DNA of 64,000 nucleotides from Rhodocyclaceae bacterium (GCA_030682175.1 JAUXOM010000134.1:94618-158617), one strand, 5' to 3'; positions 8,760-18,534 are shown, counted from the stretch's first letter. Notes: generated from the letters alone by a model not told the origin. Program-made: numbers and translations.

Positions 8760-9974
8760 TCAATGTGCGGCCCACTGGACAGAATCCAAGTCCACGCCGT
8801 CCTTGAACATTTCCCACAAAGGCGACAGCTCGCGCAGCTTGCCCAGCTTGTCGTGCAGCAGCTTGATGGTGAAATCGATCTCTTCCTCGGTGGTGAAGCG
8901 ACCGATGGTAAAGCGGATCGAACTGTGGGCGAGCTCATCCGAACGGCCTAGCGCCCGCAATACATACGAGGGTTCGAGCGAAGCCGAGGTACAGGCGGAA
9001 CCTGAAGACACCGCGATGTCCTTGATCGCCATGATCAGCGACTCGCCCTCGACGAAGTTGAAGCTGACGTTGAGGTTATGCGGCACGCGGTTGTCGATAT
9101 GGCCGTTGACATAAGTTTCCTCGATGTCCTGCAAGCCCTTCAACAGACGGTCGCGCAACATGCGAATCCGTTCATTCTCGATGGCCATGTCCTCGCGGGC
9201 CAGGCGGAAGGCCTCGCCCATGCCGACGATCTGGTGCGTCGCCAGCGTGCCGGAACGCATGCCTCGCTCATGGCCGCCGCCATGCATCTGCGCCTCGAGG
9301 CGGATACGCGGCTTGCGTCGCACATACAGCGCGCCGATGCCCTTGGGGCCATAGGTTTTATGCGCCGAGAAGGACATCAGGTCGACCTTCAGCACGGCCA
9401 GGTCGAGCGGCATCTTGCCCGTCGCCTGCGCGGCATCGACGTGAAAGATCACGCCGGCCGCACGGCAGATTTCGCCCAGTTCGGCGATCGGCTGGATCAC
9501 GCCGATTTCGTTGTTCACCGCCATCACGGACGCCAGCACGGTGTCCTTGCGCAGGGCGGCCTTGAACTGCTCTGGCGTAATCAGGCCATCCGGCTGCGGT
9601 TGAAGATAGGTCGCCTCGAAGCCCTGGCGCTCAAGCTCCTTGACGGTGTCGAGCACGGCCTTGTGCTCGGTGGCAACCGTGACGATATGCTTGCCGCGCG
9701 TCCCTGCATAGAAGTGCGCCGCACCCTTGATGGCGAGATTGTTCGACTCGGTAGCACCCGAAGTCCAGACAATTTCCTTCGGGTCGGCATTCACCAGCTT
9801 GGCGACTTCGGCGCGCGCCTCCTCAACGGCCTTGTCGGCCTCCCAACCAAATGGGTGTGAACGCGAAGCCGGATTACCGAAGTGTTCGGTCAGCCAGGGA
9901 ATCATCTTCGCGGCCACGCGCGGATCGACAGGGGTCGTTGCCGAGTAGTCGAGATAGATGGGCAATTTCAGCAT
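8760..9974 (-). CDS. iscS: Cysteine desulfurase IscS
   Basis: A PLP enzyme that releases sulfur from cysteine for clusters and tRNA thiolation. From ATG 9972-9974 the product is 404 residues, exactly the length of E. coli IscS, starting [20 protein letters not shown]. Key segments are [46 protein letters not shown] (PLP lysine) and [21 protein letters not shown] (catalytic cysteine loop); it ends in the IscU-binding tail [15 protein letters not shown] lies upstream of this start. The ORF is open for a further 110 codons upstream, but that overlaps the previous gene and is rejected. Confidence 0.97.
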   Translation of the reverse strand: MLKLPIYLDYSATTPVDPRVAAKMIPWLTEHFGNPASRSHPFGWEADKAVEEARAEVAKLVNADPKEIVWTSGATESNNLAIKGAAHFYAGTRGKHIVTVATEHKAVLDTVKELERQGFEATYLQPQPDGLITPEQFKAALRKDTVLASVMAVNNEIGVIQPIAELGEICRAAGVIFHVDAAQATGKMPLDLAVLKVDLMSFSAHKTYGPKGIGALYVRRKPRIRLEAQMHGGGHERGMRSGTLATHQIVGMGEAFRLAREDMAIENERIRMLRDRLLKGLQDIEETYVNGHIDNRVPHNLNVSFNFVEGESLIMAIKDIAVSSGSACTSASLEPSYVLRALGRSDELAHSSIRFTIGRFTTEEEIDFTIKLLHDKLGKLRELSPLWEMFKDGVDLDSVQWAAH

Positions 9975-9990
9975 AGTGTTGAACTCCAGG

Positions 9991-11169
9991 TCAGTGGGCC
10001 GCGGTGGAGATTGCGGCCAGCGATTGCAAATCGGATACGGTGGCGGACAAGGCCTGCAAAAAGCCGGCAATATCCGGCGCCGTGGTTTCGGGCCCCAGGC
10101 TGACGCGCACGGCGCCACGCGCCGTCTCGGGCGCGATGCCCATGGCCAGCAATACATGCGAAGCTTGCGGGTTGGCCGACGAACAGGCCGCTCCGCTGGC
10201 AACGGCATAACCGCGACGGTCAAGCTTTGCCACCAATGTTTCGCCATCCAGCGCGGGCAATGAAAAATAAGTCGTATTCGGCAGCCGTTCGGCATTTCTG
10301 GCAAAGATCATGGCACCCAGGGCGGTGAGGCCATGCTCCAGTTCGTCACGCAAACCCCGCAGCCGTTGCGCAGTTTCGGTCATCCGCGCGCTGGCCTCTT
10401 CGCACGCGACGCCGAAACCGACGATGGCCGGCACGTTTTCGGTGCCGGAGCGCAGGCCGCGCTCATGGCCGCCGCCGGCAATCAGCGGCACCAAATCGAC
10501 GCGCTTGTCGACCACCAGCGCCCCCGCACCCTTGGGCCCACCCAACTTGTGGGCGGACAGCGTCAAGGCATGTACACCGGCCAGGTTAAGGGAACGGAAA
10601 TCCAGCGGAACCTTGCCCAGCGCCTGCACCGCGTCGCTGTGAAACCAGGCGCGCGACTCTTGCGCAATGGCGGCCAGCCGAGCCACATCCTGCACCACTC
10701 CCGTTTCGTTATTGGCATACATCACCGAAACAATCGTGGAAACTGCGGCCGGCTTCTCTGCCAGCGTCGCCACAAAGTCGGCGCTGGCGATACGGCAGTC
10801 CGCATCGACGGCAATCTCGCGCAACTTCCAGCCATGGCGCCGCAGCGACTTTGCCGGCTCGCGCACGCAGGGGTGTTCGATGGCGGAAATGGCGGCCAGG
10901 CCAACGGGGAGATTGGCTGCAATACCTTTGATGAACAGATTGTTCGCCTCCGACCCGCCACTGGTAAACACCACCTCGGTCGGGTGTGCGCCGACGGCAA
11001 AAGCCACCTGCTGACGCGCCGTGTCGATGGCCCGGCGGGCCGCCCGGCCATACTCGTGGCGACTTGAGGCGTTGCCGTACTGCTGCCCGAAAAATGGCAG
11101 CATCGCTTCAAGCACGCGCGGCGCTACCGGTGTCGTGGCGTTGTGGTCGAGATAGGCTGGGGCAAACAT
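9991..11169 (-). CDS. Second cysteine desulfurase, NifS/IscS-like
   Basis: A 392-residue PLP enzyme related to but distinct from the neighbouring IscS. It shows [66 protein letters not shown] (PLP lysine) and [21 protein letters not shown] (catalytic cysteine). It lies between iscR and iscS with 16 bases to the iscS start and 25 bases after the iscR stop, so it is part of the operon. It lacks the IscU-binding C-terminal tail seen in IscS. Presence of two desulfurases in tandem suggests a division of labour (cluster synthesis versus tRNA or other thiolation), which is inference only. Confidence 0.9.
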   Translation of the reverse strand: MFAPAYLDHNATTPVAPRVLEAMLPFFGQQYGNASSRHEYGRAARRAIDTARQQVAFAVGAHPTEVVFTSGGSEANNLFIKGIAANLPVGLAAISAIEHPCVREPAKSLRRHGWKLREIAVDADCRIASADFVATLAEKPAAVSTIVSVMYANNETGVVQDVARLAAIAQESRAWFHSDAVQALGKVPLDFRSLNLAGVHALTLSAHKLGGPKGAGALVVDKRVDLVPLIAGGGHERGLRSGTENVPAIVGFGVACEEASARMTETAQRLRGLRDELEHGLTALGAMIFARNAERLPNTTYFSLPALDGETLVAKLDRRGYAVASGAACSSANPQASHVLLAMGIAPETARGAVRVSLGPETTAPDIAGFLQALSATVSDLQSLAAISTAAH

Positions 11170-11194
11170 GGGGAAATCCGCGCTGATTGCAGCC

Positions 11195-11692
11195 CTAAAA
11201 GTTGGCCATCACCGCAATACGGCGCGGCTGCCGGGCGGAACCATTCTTCTGCTGCAACTTGTCCGCATTTTCGGCGCATGGTGTGCCATGCTGCTGCAGC
11301 ACCAGTTCTTCAAGATTCACCGAACTCAGGTATTCATACATGCGGGTGTTGAGGCCGGTCCACAGACTGTGCGTCATGCAGGGATGATTGTCATCGTGGC
11401 AATTGCCCATGCCGCCGCAGCCGGTCGCATCGAGGGGCTCATCGACCGCACTGATGATGGCGGCAACAGAAACGCTCGACATGGGCTTGGCCAAAGTGTA
11501 CCCCCCCCCCGGACCACGCGTGCTGGCAACCAGATCGTTGCGGCGCAACTTGCCGAATAATTGCTCAAGATAGGAAAGGGATATTTTCTGGCGTTCGGCA
11601 ATGCTGGCCAGCGTCACCGGCCCGCCGTGCTGGCGCAGCGCCATGTCAATCATTGCGGTTACCGCAAAACGTCCTTTGGTCGTCAATCTCAT
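11195..11692 (-). CDS. iscR: Fe-S cluster-sensing transcriptional regulator IscR
   Basis: An Rrf2-family regulator that binds a [2Fe-2S] cluster and represses the isc operon when clusters are plentiful. The 165-residue product starts MRLTTKGRFAVTAMIDMALR and has a winged-helix recognition region LSYLEQLFGKLRRNDLV followed by RGPGGGYTLAK. Cluster cysteines are C92, C98 and C105 in GCGGMGNCHDDNHPC, with a nearby His. The codons for P61-G64 form an uninterrupted run of ten G on the coding strand (11501-11510), a possible slippage site. It is the first gene of the operon. Confidence 0.97.
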   Translation of the reverse strand: MRLTTKGRFAVTAMIDMALRQHGGPVTLASIAERQKISLSYLEQLFGKLRRNDLVASTRGPGGGYTLAKPMSSVSVAAIISAVDEPLDATGCGGMGNCHDDNHPCMTHSLWTGLNTRMYEYLSSVNLEELVLQQHGTPCAENADKLQQKNGSARQPRRIAVMANF

Positions 11693-11769
11693 GGGGGTAC
11701 CTCGCGTTTGGTCTCGTTGGAGTGCTGTAATTGATGTGTCGGTCTCGTTATGTTCCGACCGATATCATC

Positions 11770-11798
11770 AAGATATAGTTCCCGATTAATTTAGTCAA
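11770..11798 (-). promoter_or_regulatory. isc operon promoter with IscR-like box
   Basis: On the minus strand a -35 TTGACT (11793-11798) is followed after 17 bases by TATCTT (11770-11775). The region ATAGTTGACTAAATTAATC resembles the first half of the type 1 IscR motif (dyad around GACT/AGTC). The -35 box overlaps the cysE stop codon. The same TTGACT...ATCGGGAA arrangement occurs before cysE. Predicted from pattern only. Confidence 0.65.
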
Positions 11799-12543
11799 CT
11801 ATTTTGGATAAGTATTTTGGATCGAATTTGTCTGCGGTTGCCACATCATCCTCGACCGACACGCCGGCACGCTCGATTACCTTGAGCAGCGCTTCGATGC
11901 GCCGGTCGGTTTCCACGGCGTGATCGAGCAGGCCGTGAATCGCCATGGCCAGCGGGTCGTCCTCGTTGCGCGTGACGGCGTAGGCGGAAAAACCGAGGTT
12001 CTCGGCCTTTTCGTGACGCGCCAGTTCCTGACCCGGCTGGATGACCCGCGCCGGAATGCCCACCGCTGTTGCGCCGGGCGGCACATCGCGGACCACGACT
12101 GAATTCGAGCCGACCTTGGCGCCCTCGCCCACCGTGATCGGCCCCAGTATCTTGGCGCCGGCACCGATCACCACACCGGTATCCAGCGTCGGGTGACGCT
12201 TGCCCTTGTTCCAGGAGGTACCGCCCAGGGTGACGCCGTGATACAGCGTGCACTCGTCGCGGATCTCCGCCGTTTCACCGATCACCACACCCATGCCATG
12301 GTCGATGAACACGCGCCGACCGATGGTCGCGCCCGGATGGATTTCGATGCCGGTGATAAACCGGGTGATATGTGAGGTCAGCCGCGCCAGCCAGCGCAAG
12401 CGATGCCCCCACAGCCAATGCGCAAGTCGGTGCAGCGTCAGCGCATGAAAACCGGGATAACAGGTCAGCACCTCCCAGGTAGAACGGGCGGCGGGGTCGC
12501 GCTCGAAAACGCAGGCAATATCTTCTCGCAGGCGGTTAAACAT
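11791..12543 (-). CDS. cysE: Serine O-acetyltransferase CysE
   Basis: Makes O-acetylserine, the precursor of cysteine, the sulfur donor used by the desulfurases encoded downstream. The 250-residue protein has an N-terminal helical region ([20 protein letters not shown]) and a left-handed beta-helix of hexapeptide repeats containing [36 protein letters not shown] and [13 protein letters not shown] turns. The stop codon overlaps the iscR promoter -35 box, so cysE and isc may be read together as well as separately. Its own promoter is at 12578-12606. Confidence 0.95.
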   Translation of the reverse strand: MFNRLREDIACVFERDPAARSTWEVLTCYPGFHALTLHRLAHWLWGHRLRWLARLTSHITRFITGIEIHPGATIGRRVFIDHGMGVVIGETAEIRDECTLYHGVTLGGTSWNKGKRHPTLDTGVVIGAGAKILGPITVGEGAKVGSNSVVVRDVPPGATAVGIPARVIQPGQELARHEKAENLGFSAYAVTRNEDDPLAMAIHGLLDHAVETDRRIEALLKVIERAGVSVEDDVATADKFDPKYLSKIVD

Positions 12544-12577
12544 TGAGGTCAGTCAAAGCCCTATAACGAATGGGTGA

Positions 12578-12606
12578 ATTCTAGAATTCCCGATAATGTC
12601 AGTCAA
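12578..12606 (-). promoter_or_regulatory. cysE promoter with IscR-like box
   Basis: Minus-strand -35 TTGACT (12601-12606), 17-base spacer and TAGAAT (12578-12583), a strong sigma-70 pattern. The spacer carries ATTATCGGGAATT, closely matching the spacer of the isc promoter (TTAATCGGGAACT). The shared sequence suggests IscR control of cysE, which is inference. Confidence 0.62.
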
Positions 12607-12637
12607 CTTATCAGGCTTTATGGGGGGTTCGCTTTCT

Positions 12638-13447
12638 TTAATCCGCGCTCTCGGAACCGGTCGTTGAATGCCGCCGGCCGGTCGGTTGCCGAAACGAGGC
12701 CAGCAAGCCGCGCAAAATGCTGACCTCTTCCGTTTCGAGGCCGCTCCGGGCAAACAAACGACGCAAGCGCAACATCAGGCGTCCCGGCCGTTCAGGGTCG
12801 AGAAAACCCGAAGCGAGGGCCGAAGCCTCAAAATGCTTCAGCAACCCCTCAATCTCTTGATGCGTTGCCGGCACTCCGGCACCGGCAACCGCCGGCACCG
12901 GCAAGCAGCCACTCAGCGCCAGACGCAGCTCATAGCACATCACCTGCACTGCCGCAGCCAGGTTCAGCGACGAATAGTCGGGATTGGCCGGAATCATCGC
13001 CCAGCGACCGCACTGCGCCAGTTCATCGTTCGACAGTCCAGAAGTCTCGTTGCCGAACACCAGTGCAATCTCACCAGCACCTGCAGTCGCATCGCGCGCA
13101 ACCACCGCGGCCAGTTCCGCGGCGGCTTCACGGGCCCACAGCGGTTCAGTCGCCAATTCGCGTCGCCGCGCCGTCAGTGCCAGCGCCAGAACAGTGCCGC
13201 CCAGGGCTTCCTCCAGACTGGAACAGACTTGCGCGGTCGCCAGCACATCATCCGCGCCGGCAGCCATCGCTGAAGCCTGGGGATCGGGAAATATCTTCGG
13301 ATTGACCAGCACCAGACGGGAAAATCCCATCGTGCGCATGGCCCGCGCCGCCGCGCCGATGTTTCCCGGATGGCTCGTATGGGAAAGCACGACGCGGACG
13401 CGTTGCATGGATTCGGGCACGGCAGGTGCCGACAGTTTAGAATTCAT
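12638..13447 (-). CDS. trmJ: tRNA (cytidine/uridine-2'-O-)-methyltransferase TrmJ
   Basis: A SPOUT-class enzyme that methylates the ribose at position 32 of tRNAs. Visible signatures are [47 protein letters not shown] and [19 protein letters not shown], which form the trefoil-knot SAM site. A C-terminal extension follows, as in E. coli TrmJ. ATG 13447 gives [23 protein letters not shown] 13408 ([10 protein letters not shown]) would match the E. coli start more exactly, and a TTG at 13477 is also possible. It is divergent from suhB and upstream of cysE-iscR, a conserved neighbourhood. Confidence 0.92.
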   Translation of the reverse strand: MNSKLSAPAVPESMQRVRVVLSHTSHPGNIGAAARAMRTMGFSRLVLVNPKIFPDPQASAMAAGADDVLATAQVCSSLEEALGGTVLALALTARRRELATEPLWAREAAAELAAVVARDATAGAGEIALVFGNETSGLSNDELAQCGRWAMIPANPDYSSLNLAAAVQVMCYELRLALSGCLPVPAVAGAGVPATHQEIEGLLKHFEASALASGFLDPERPGRLMLRLRRLFARSGLETEEVSILRGLLASFRQPTGRRHSTTGSESAD

Positions 13448-13542
13448 CGTTTCCGGTTCCGGCACAACATCTGCCAACGCAGGCTTTTGCCTTCTCTAAT
13501 TCATTACTTGCCCGGGCCAAGTGCCCTGATTGCCCCGCCGCC

Positions 13543-14349
13543 ATGCAACCCATGCTCAACACCGCCATCAAGGCCGCCCGCCGCGCTGGCAGCCTGATCA
13601 ATCGCGCCAGCCTCGATATCAGCCAGATAAAAGTCAGCGCCAAACAACAAAACGACTTCGTTACCGAAGTCGATCGCGCCGCCGAAGCCACCATCATTGA
13701 AACCCTGCGCGAAGTCTACCCCAGCCATGCCATTCTTGCGGAGGAGTCAGGCGATTCCCGGCCAGACGCCGATAGCGAATTCCAGTGGATCATCGACCCG
13801 CTCGACGGCACGACCAACTTCATCCACGGCTTTCCGCAATACGCCATTTCCATCGCGCTGGCCCACAAGGGCGCGCTGACGCAGGCCGTCATCTTCGACC
13901 CCAACCGCAATGAACTGTTCACTGCCAGCAAAGGTGGAGGCGCTTTCCTCAACGACAAGAGAATCCGCGTCAGCAATCGCGCCAAGATCGATGAAGCCCT
14001 GCTCGGCACCGGTTTTCCTTACCGCATGTTCGATCATGTCGACGCCTATCTGGCGATCTTCAAGGACATGACGCGCCGCTGCGCCGGTGTACGCCGTCCG
14101 GGCGCCGCCTCGCTCGATCTTGCCTATGTTGCCGCCGGTCGTCTCGACGGCTTCTGGGAATTCGGCCTGGCGCCCTGGGACATGGCGGCCGGCGCCCTGC
14201 TGATCATCGAAGCCGGCGGACTGGTCAGCGACCTGGCCGGCGAGAGCGACTATCTCAATACCGGCAACATCGTCGGCGGCAATCCAAAAGTCTTCAACCA
14301 GCTGTTGCAGGCCATCCAGCCACACCGCACCGCTGCCTTGCAGGCGTGA
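13543..14349 (+). CDS. suhB: Inositol-1-monophosphatase family protein SuhB
   Basis: A Mg-dependent phosphatase; E. coli SuhB also acts as an rRNA antitermination and ribosome-maturation factor. The 268-residue protein contains [36 protein letters not shown] (metal-binding motif) and [20 protein letters not shown], in the family order. A second ATG at 13552 is an alternative start. It is divergently transcribed from trmJ across a 95-base gap. Whether the phosphatase or the antitermination role is primary here cannot be told. Confidence 0.93.
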   Translation: MQPMLNTAIKAARRAGSLINRASLDISQIKVSAKQQNDFVTEVDRAAEATIIETLREVYPSHAILAEESGDSRPDADSEFQWIIDPLDGTTNFIHGFPQYAISIALAHKGALTQAVIFDPNRNELFTASKGGGAFLNDKRIRVSNRAKIDEALLGTGFPYRMFDHVDAYLAIFKDMTRRCAGVRRPGAASLDLAYVAAGRLDGFWEFGLAPWDMAAGALLIIEAGGLVSDLAGESDYLNTGNIVGGNPKVFNQLLQAIQPHRTAALQA

Positions 14350-14354
14350 TCACG

Positions 14355-14508
14355 GCCCGCCCCTCCCGGCCTCCCCTCACGGGGAGGTGACTTTTAGCTC
14401 GCTTCGCTCGATTATTACGGGGAGCCCCCGTTCGTGATTGGGAGCGGATTGCGGCTGGCGCCGCGTGCCGTCTCGCCTTGGGGCGGCCCGGCGGCGTGAC
14501 TGCTGGGG
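14355..14508. repeat. GC-rich intergenic element, long form, copy 1
   Basis: A roughly 150-bp sequence of C-rich hairpins ending in GCGGCTGGCGCCGCGTGCCG and GGGGCGGCCCGGCGGC. Copies follow the parvulin gene (25971-26120) and precede gltX (62191-62345). It starts just after suhB. The sequence from 14509 to the tRNA at 14644 shows no gene. Confidence 0.7.
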
Positions 14509-14643
14509 TGTGCTTTTCTCACCTTCCCCCGCAGTGACCGGGGGAGATGTGCCTTCTGGTGGCTTGGCTGCCGGGATAAGTAAAATAAATTTGGGGTCTG
14601 TCGGTTGACAGCAATCAATGCGCCGGTACAATGCGCACCTCTC

Positions 14644-14719
14644 GCGGGAGTAGCTCAGTTGGTAGAGCGATACCTTGCCAAGGTATAGGTCGAGAGTTCG
14701 AGACTCTTCTCCCGCTCCA
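14644..14719 (+). tRNA. tRNA-Gly (anticodon GCC)
   Basis: Acceptor GCGGGAG pairs with CTCCCGC, and the D arm contains AGCTCAGTTGGTAGAGC. The anticodon arm has TGCC in CCTTGCCAAGG, and the T arm has GTTCGAGAC. CCA is encoded at 14717-14719. It decodes GGC/GGU. Confidence 0.97.
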
Positions 14720-14726
14720 GAACACT

Positions 14727-14754
14727 GGGGGAAAGCAAATGCTTTCCCCCTTTT
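14727..14754 (+). terminator. Rho-independent terminator after tRNA-Gly
   Basis: A perfect 10-bp stem (GGGGGAAAGC / GCTTTCCCCC) with loop AAAT, followed by TTTTA. It lies between the two tRNA genes. Confidence 0.8.
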
Positions 14755-14795
14755 ATCTTCAAAGTCCCAGGCCGCGGTTCCAGCCTCCGGGCAGC

Positions 14796-14869
14796 GGCGC
14801 GATGGCAGAGTGGTTATGCAGCGGCCTGCAAAGCCGTGTACCTCGGTTCGATTCCGGGTCGCGCCTCCA
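14796..14869 (+). tRNA. tRNA-Cys (anticodon GCA)
   Basis: Acceptor GGCGCGA pairs with TCGCGCC. The anticodon loop is CTGCAAA with anticodon GCA, and the T arm has GGTTCGATTCC. CCA is encoded at 14867-14869. A hairpin terminator separates it from the preceding tRNA-Gly, so it may have its own promoter. Confidence 0.97.
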
Positions 14870-14890
14870 AATAATTCCAGTTGTTGCTGA

Positions 14891-16069
14891 CTACTGTCGT
14901 GCCAGGGTGGTCTCCACCAGCCGCACCCAGTAGCGAATTCCGGTGGCGATGATCTCGTCGTTGAAGTCGTAATGCGGGCTGTGCAGCAGGCAGCCACCTT
15001 CGCCGCTGCCGTTGCCCAGCCAGACATAGCAACCCGGCACCGCATTGGCCAGATAGGCGAAGTCTTCGGCGCCCATGCTCGGCTTCATGTTTGAAAAGAC
15101 GTGCTCGTCGCCGACGATCTGCCGCGCCACCTGGCGACAGACTGCGGTGGGTTCCGCGGCATTGATGGTGGGCGGATAGCCGCGCGCGAAGTGCAGTTCG
15201 GCCCGCACCCGATGCGTGGTTTCGATGCCGGTGCAGATGCGGCCAAGCCCTTCTTCCAGCGCATCCTGCAGTCCAACCCGAAAAGTCCGCACCGTTCCGC
15301 CCAGCACGGCCTGCTCGGGCAGGATGTTGTCGGCATGGCCGGCATGGAAGCGCGTCACGCTGACGACTGCCGCTTCCTGCGGATCGGTGCCGCGGCTGAC
15401 CAGCGACTGCACGGCCTGCACCAGGGAGGCGCCGGCCAGGATGGCGTCCGTCCCCAGGTGCGGCATGGCGGCGTGGGCGCCGCGCGCGGTGATGTTGATC
15501 TCGAAGCGGTCGGCGCCCGCCATCACCGGGCCTTCCATCACCGCCATGCTGCCCGCCGCCAGACCGGGCCAGTTATGCAGGCCGAACACCATCTGCATCG
15601 GGAAGCGCTCGAAAAGCCCCTCTTCCACCATGACGCGCCCACCGCCTTCGTGCTCTTCGGCGGGCTGGAAAATGAAATAAACCGTGCCATCGAAGTTGTT
15701 GCTCGCGCTCAGCTGCTGCAATGCCTCGGCTGCGCCCAGCAGCATCGCCGTATGGCCGTCATGGCCGCAGGCGTGCATGCGGTCCGGATGGCGCGAGCGG
15801 TGCGGAAAGGTATTCAGCTCGGGCAGCGGCAAGGCGTCCATGTCGGCGCGCAGGCCGATGGCGCGCGCACTGTTGCCGAGTTTGAGGCGCGCCACCACGC
15901 CGGTGCCGGCCATCCCCTCATGGACTTCGAGGCCCAGTTTCTTCAGATGGTTTGCCACCACCCCGGCCGTGCGCGTTTCGGCAAAAGCCAGTTCGGGGTG
16001 GGCGTGCAGATCGCGGCGCACGCTGGCGATGCGCGCGACCAGTTCGGGCAGAATGCCGTTCAGATCCAT
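14891..16069 (-). CDS. M20 family amidohydrolase (hippurate hydrolase / N-acyl-amino-acid deacylase type)
   Basis: A cytosolic dinuclear zinc peptidase-like hydrolase, 392 residues. RRDLHAHPELAFAE, GLRADMDALPLPE, MHACGHDGHTAMLLGAAEAL, FIFQPAEEHEGGGRVMVEEG and MGAEDFAYLANAVPGCYVWLG supply the metal ligands and dimerisation-domain markers of the HipO/AmhX group. ATG 16067-16069 has a strong GGAGGT eight bases upstream; an in-frame extension to 16105 overlaps the divergent promoter region. Members remove acyl groups from amino acids or conjugates; the actual substrate is unknown. It is divergent from nnrD/E. Confidence 0.9.
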   Translation of the reverse strand: MDLNGILPELVARIASVRRDLHAHPELAFAETRTAGVVANHLKKLGLEVHEGMAGTGVVARLKLGNSARAIGLRADMDALPLPELNTFPHRSRHPDRMHACGHDGHTAMLLGAAEALQQLSASNNFDGTVYFIFQPAEEHEGGGRVMVEEGLFERFPMQMVFGLHNWPGLAAGSMAVMEGPVMAGADRFEINITARGAHAAMPHLGTDAILAGASLVQAVQSLVSRGTDPQEAAVVSVTRFHAGHADNILPEQAVLGGTVRTFRVGLQDALEEGLGRICTGIETTHRVRAELHFARGYPPTINAAEPTAVCRQVARQIVGDEHVFSNMKPSMGAEDFAYLANAVPGCYVWLGNGSGEGGCLLHSPHYDFNDEIIATGIRYWVRLVETTLARQ

Positions 16070-16128
16070 GAATGTTACCTCCGCATTATTGCTCCACTGT
16101 AACATCGCGGAGGACTACAATTGCCAAC

Positions 16129-17601
16129 ATGAGCCTACCCATTCTGCAAGATGCGGCGCTGCGTGCCATCGAGGCAGACCATGCCGCGATCACCCCATCA
16201 CTCATGGAACGCGCCGGCTCCGGCGCCGCCCGGGTGGCGCAGGAGATGCTCGCCGGAACCGGAACCGGCCCCCACCCCACATTGATCATTGCCGGACCCG
16301 GCAACAACGGCGGGGATGCTTTTGTCGTCGCCCGCCTGCTCAAGGAAGCCAAACATACGCCGCATGTCCTGTTTGCCGGCGATCCGGCCCTGTTGCCGGG
16401 AGCGGCACGGCGGGCGCATACCGCCTGGCTGGCTGCCGGCGGCACCTGCCTGCGCAATTATCCGGCCACGGAACCAGGTCTCATCATCGACGGCCTGTTC
16501 GGCATCGGCCTGGCCCGGCCGATCACCGGCGCCTATGCAGACTGGATCGAGCGGATGAATGCCTGCGGCAGGCCGGTTCTCGCACTCGACGTGCCGAGCG
16601 GATTGAATGCCGCCACGGGCCAGGCGACCGGTCCGATCGTTAACGCCACCCGCACCGCCACTTTCATTGCCCTGAAACCCGGCCTGCTCACCGGTGACGG
16701 CCCCGATCATTGCGGCCAGATCACGCTGTGCGACCTCGATCTCAAAATCGACATCAAGGACGGCGAACAGGTCACGCCGGCGCTGTTCCAGCATTGCCTG
16801 CTGCCACGCCGCCGCAACAGTCATAAGGGCAGCTACGGCAGCGTTGCCATCATTGGCGGAGCAGCGAGCATGACCGGTGCCGCCCTGCTGGCCGGACGGG
16901 CCGCCTTGCACCTGGGCGCCGGGCGCGTTTATCTGGGCATGCTGGAAAACCCGCTGGTCGATCATGACCAGCCGGAACTGATGCTGCGCCCACCCGCGGA
17001 GGCAATGGACGCCGCCACGGTAGTCGCCATCGGTCCGGGACTTGGGCAATCGCTGCAGGCAGGCGAATTGCTCGGCCAGGCACTTTCCTACAATCTGCCC
17101 CTGGTGCTCGACGCCGACAGCCTCAATCTGCTCCCGCAAAGCCCGCTGTTGCTGCGCAAGGCCACCGTCCGGCCAGCGCCGACTTTCATCACTCCGCATC
17201 CGGCCGAAGCGGCACGCTTGCTGGCCTGCTCCATCGACGAGGTTCAGGCGGATCGCCTGGCGGCCGCGCTTGAACTGGCCCGGCGTTTGCGTGCCTATGT
17301 CGTCCTGAAGGGCTGTGGCACGATTGTCGTCGCCCCGGATGCACGCTGGTTCATGAATACCACCGGCAATCCCGGCCTGGCGACCGCGGGCAGCGGCGAT
17401 GTGCTGACCGGCATCCTGGCCGCACTGCTGGCGCAGGGCTGGCCACCCCTAGAAGCCTTGCTGGGTGCCGTCCATCTGCATGGCGCCGCCGCCGATGCCT
17501 GCGTGGCAGAGGGCCTGGGTCCCGTCGGCCTGACCGCCGGCGAACTCATCGCCCCCGCGCGACAGATACTGAACGACTGGATCACCCCCTTTGGCGGTTG
17601 A
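16129..17601 (+). CDS. nnr: Bifunctional NAD(P)H-hydrate epimerase / ADP-dependent dehydratase
   Basis: Repairs damaged (hydrated) NADH and NADPH. The N-terminal YjeF epimerase domain shows MERAGSGAARVAQEML, IIAGPGNNGGDAFVVARLL and LDVPSGLNAATG. The C-terminal kinase-like dehydratase shows RRRNSHKGSYGSVAIIGGA, GPGLGQS, LVLDADSLNLL, TPHPAEAARLL and NPGLATAGSGDVLTGILAALL. At 490 residues it is close to E. coli YjeF (515). The start MSLPILQDAALRAIE at 16129 fits the family; GGAGG lies some 15 bases upstream. A near-exact copy of the 22-bp dispersed repeat (one mismatch) is at 17166-17187, encoding TVRPAPTF just before TPHP. Confidence 0.94.
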   Translation: MSLPILQDAALRAIEADHAAITPSLMERAGSGAARVAQEMLAGTGTGPHPTLIIAGPGNNGGDAFVVARLLKEAKHTPHVLFAGDPALLPGAARRAHTAWLAAGGTCLRNYPATEPGLIIDGLFGIGLARPITGAYADWIERMNACGRPVLALDVPSGLNAATGQATGPIVNATRTATFIALKPGLLTGDGPDHCGQITLCDLDLKIDIKDGEQVTPALFQHCLLPRRRNSHKGSYGSVAIIGGAASMTGAALLAGRAALHLGAGRVYLGMLENPLVDHDQPELMLRPPAEAMDAATVVAIGPGLGQSLQAGELLGQALSYNLPLVLDADSLNLLPQSPLLLRKATVRPAPTFITPHPAEAARLLACSIDEVQADRLAAALELARRLRAYVVLKGCGTIVVAPDARWFMNTTGNPGLATAGSGDVLTGILAALLAQGWPPLEALLGAVHLHGAAADACVAEGLGPVGLTAGELIAPARQILNDWITPFGG

Positions 17602-18463
17602 GCACCACCCGCTACGCGGCATCCTGCTGATGCTGGCCGCCGTGATGTGCTTCGCGCTGCTCGATGCCACCGCAAAGCATCTCTCGCAGACTTTCCCGGT
17701 ACCCATGCTGGTCTGGGCGCGCTATACGCTGCACTTCCTGCTGATGATGCTGGTGCTGGCACCCACCATGCGCTGGCGCCTGGTCACGACACAGCGCCCC
17801 AGGCTGCAGGTCATGCGTGCCCTGATGCTGGTCGGCACCACCGGTTTTTGCATTGCCGCCTTTCGCGAGCTGCCATTGGCGGAAACCACCGCCCTGCTGT
17901 TCATCACCCCGCTGGTCGTCACCTTGCTGGCCGGGCCGTTCCTCCATGAAAAGATCGGTCGGCTGCACTGGGCCGCCAGCCTCTGCGGCTTCGCCGGCGC
18001 CTTGCTGATTGCCCGCCCCGGCGGCACCCTGAATCTGACCGGCCTCGTCCTGGTGCTGGCTGCCGCGGCCTGCTACAGCATCTATCAGATCCAGACGCGC
18101 ATGCTCTCGCCCACGGAAAACACCCTGACCATGCTGTTCTACACGGCGCTGATCGGCACCGTCAGCATGACGGTCGCCGCGCCGCTGTACTGGGGCGGGC
18201 CGATGCCGAACCTGCTCGAAGGCCTGATGATCGCCTCGCTCGGCATCTATGGCGGCACCGGCCACTACATGCTGATTGCCGCTTTCCGCCTCGCGCCGGC
18301 GTCTACCTTGTCGCCCCTGCTGTATGTCCAGCTGATCTGGGCAACCCTGCTCGGCTGGCTGGTTTTCGATCACTGGCCGGATGCCACCACCCTGACCGGC
18401 ATGGCGATCATTGCCGGCAGCAGTGTCGCACTCGCGCTCCTGCAACGCCGAAGCCCGCGCTAA
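17591..18463 (+). CDS. EamA/DMT family inner-membrane transporter
   Basis: A 290-residue hydrophobic protein with about ten predicted transmembrane helices arranged as two EamA repeats, for example LLMLAAVMCFALLDATAKHL and LTGLVLVLAAAACYSIYQIQ. It starts with TTG, overlapping the nnr stop by 11 bases; a GTG at 17597 is an alternative. RhaT/S-adenosylmethionine-uptake-like and many other metabolite exporters share this fold, so the substrate is not assigned. It is probably cotranscribed with nnr. Confidence 0.85.
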   Translation: MAVEHHPLRGILLMLAAVMCFALLDATAKHLSQTFPVPMLVWARYTLHFLLMMLVLAPTMRWRLVTTQRPRLQVMRALMLVGTTGFCIAAFRELPLAETTALLFITPLVVTLLAGPFLHEKIGRLHWAASLCGFAGALLIARPGGTLNLTGLVLVLAAAACYSIYQIQTRMLSPTENTLTMLFYTALIGTVSMTVAAPLYWGGPMPNLLEGLMIASLGIYGGTGHYMLIAAFRLAPASTLSPLLYVQLIWATLLGWLVFDHWPDATTLTGMAIIAGSSVALALLQRRSPR

Positions 18464-18534
18464 AACCCCACCCCCGACCCGGGTGTTAGAATCGACGGCA
18501 CTCCAACACCGAACGACAAAACAGGGTATTTGAC

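Noticed and set aside
8760..10304. Longer IscS (514 residues) from an upstream start
   Set aside because: The extra N-terminus overlaps the preceding desulfurase gene and is absent from IscS proteins; ATG 9974 gives the standard 404 residues.
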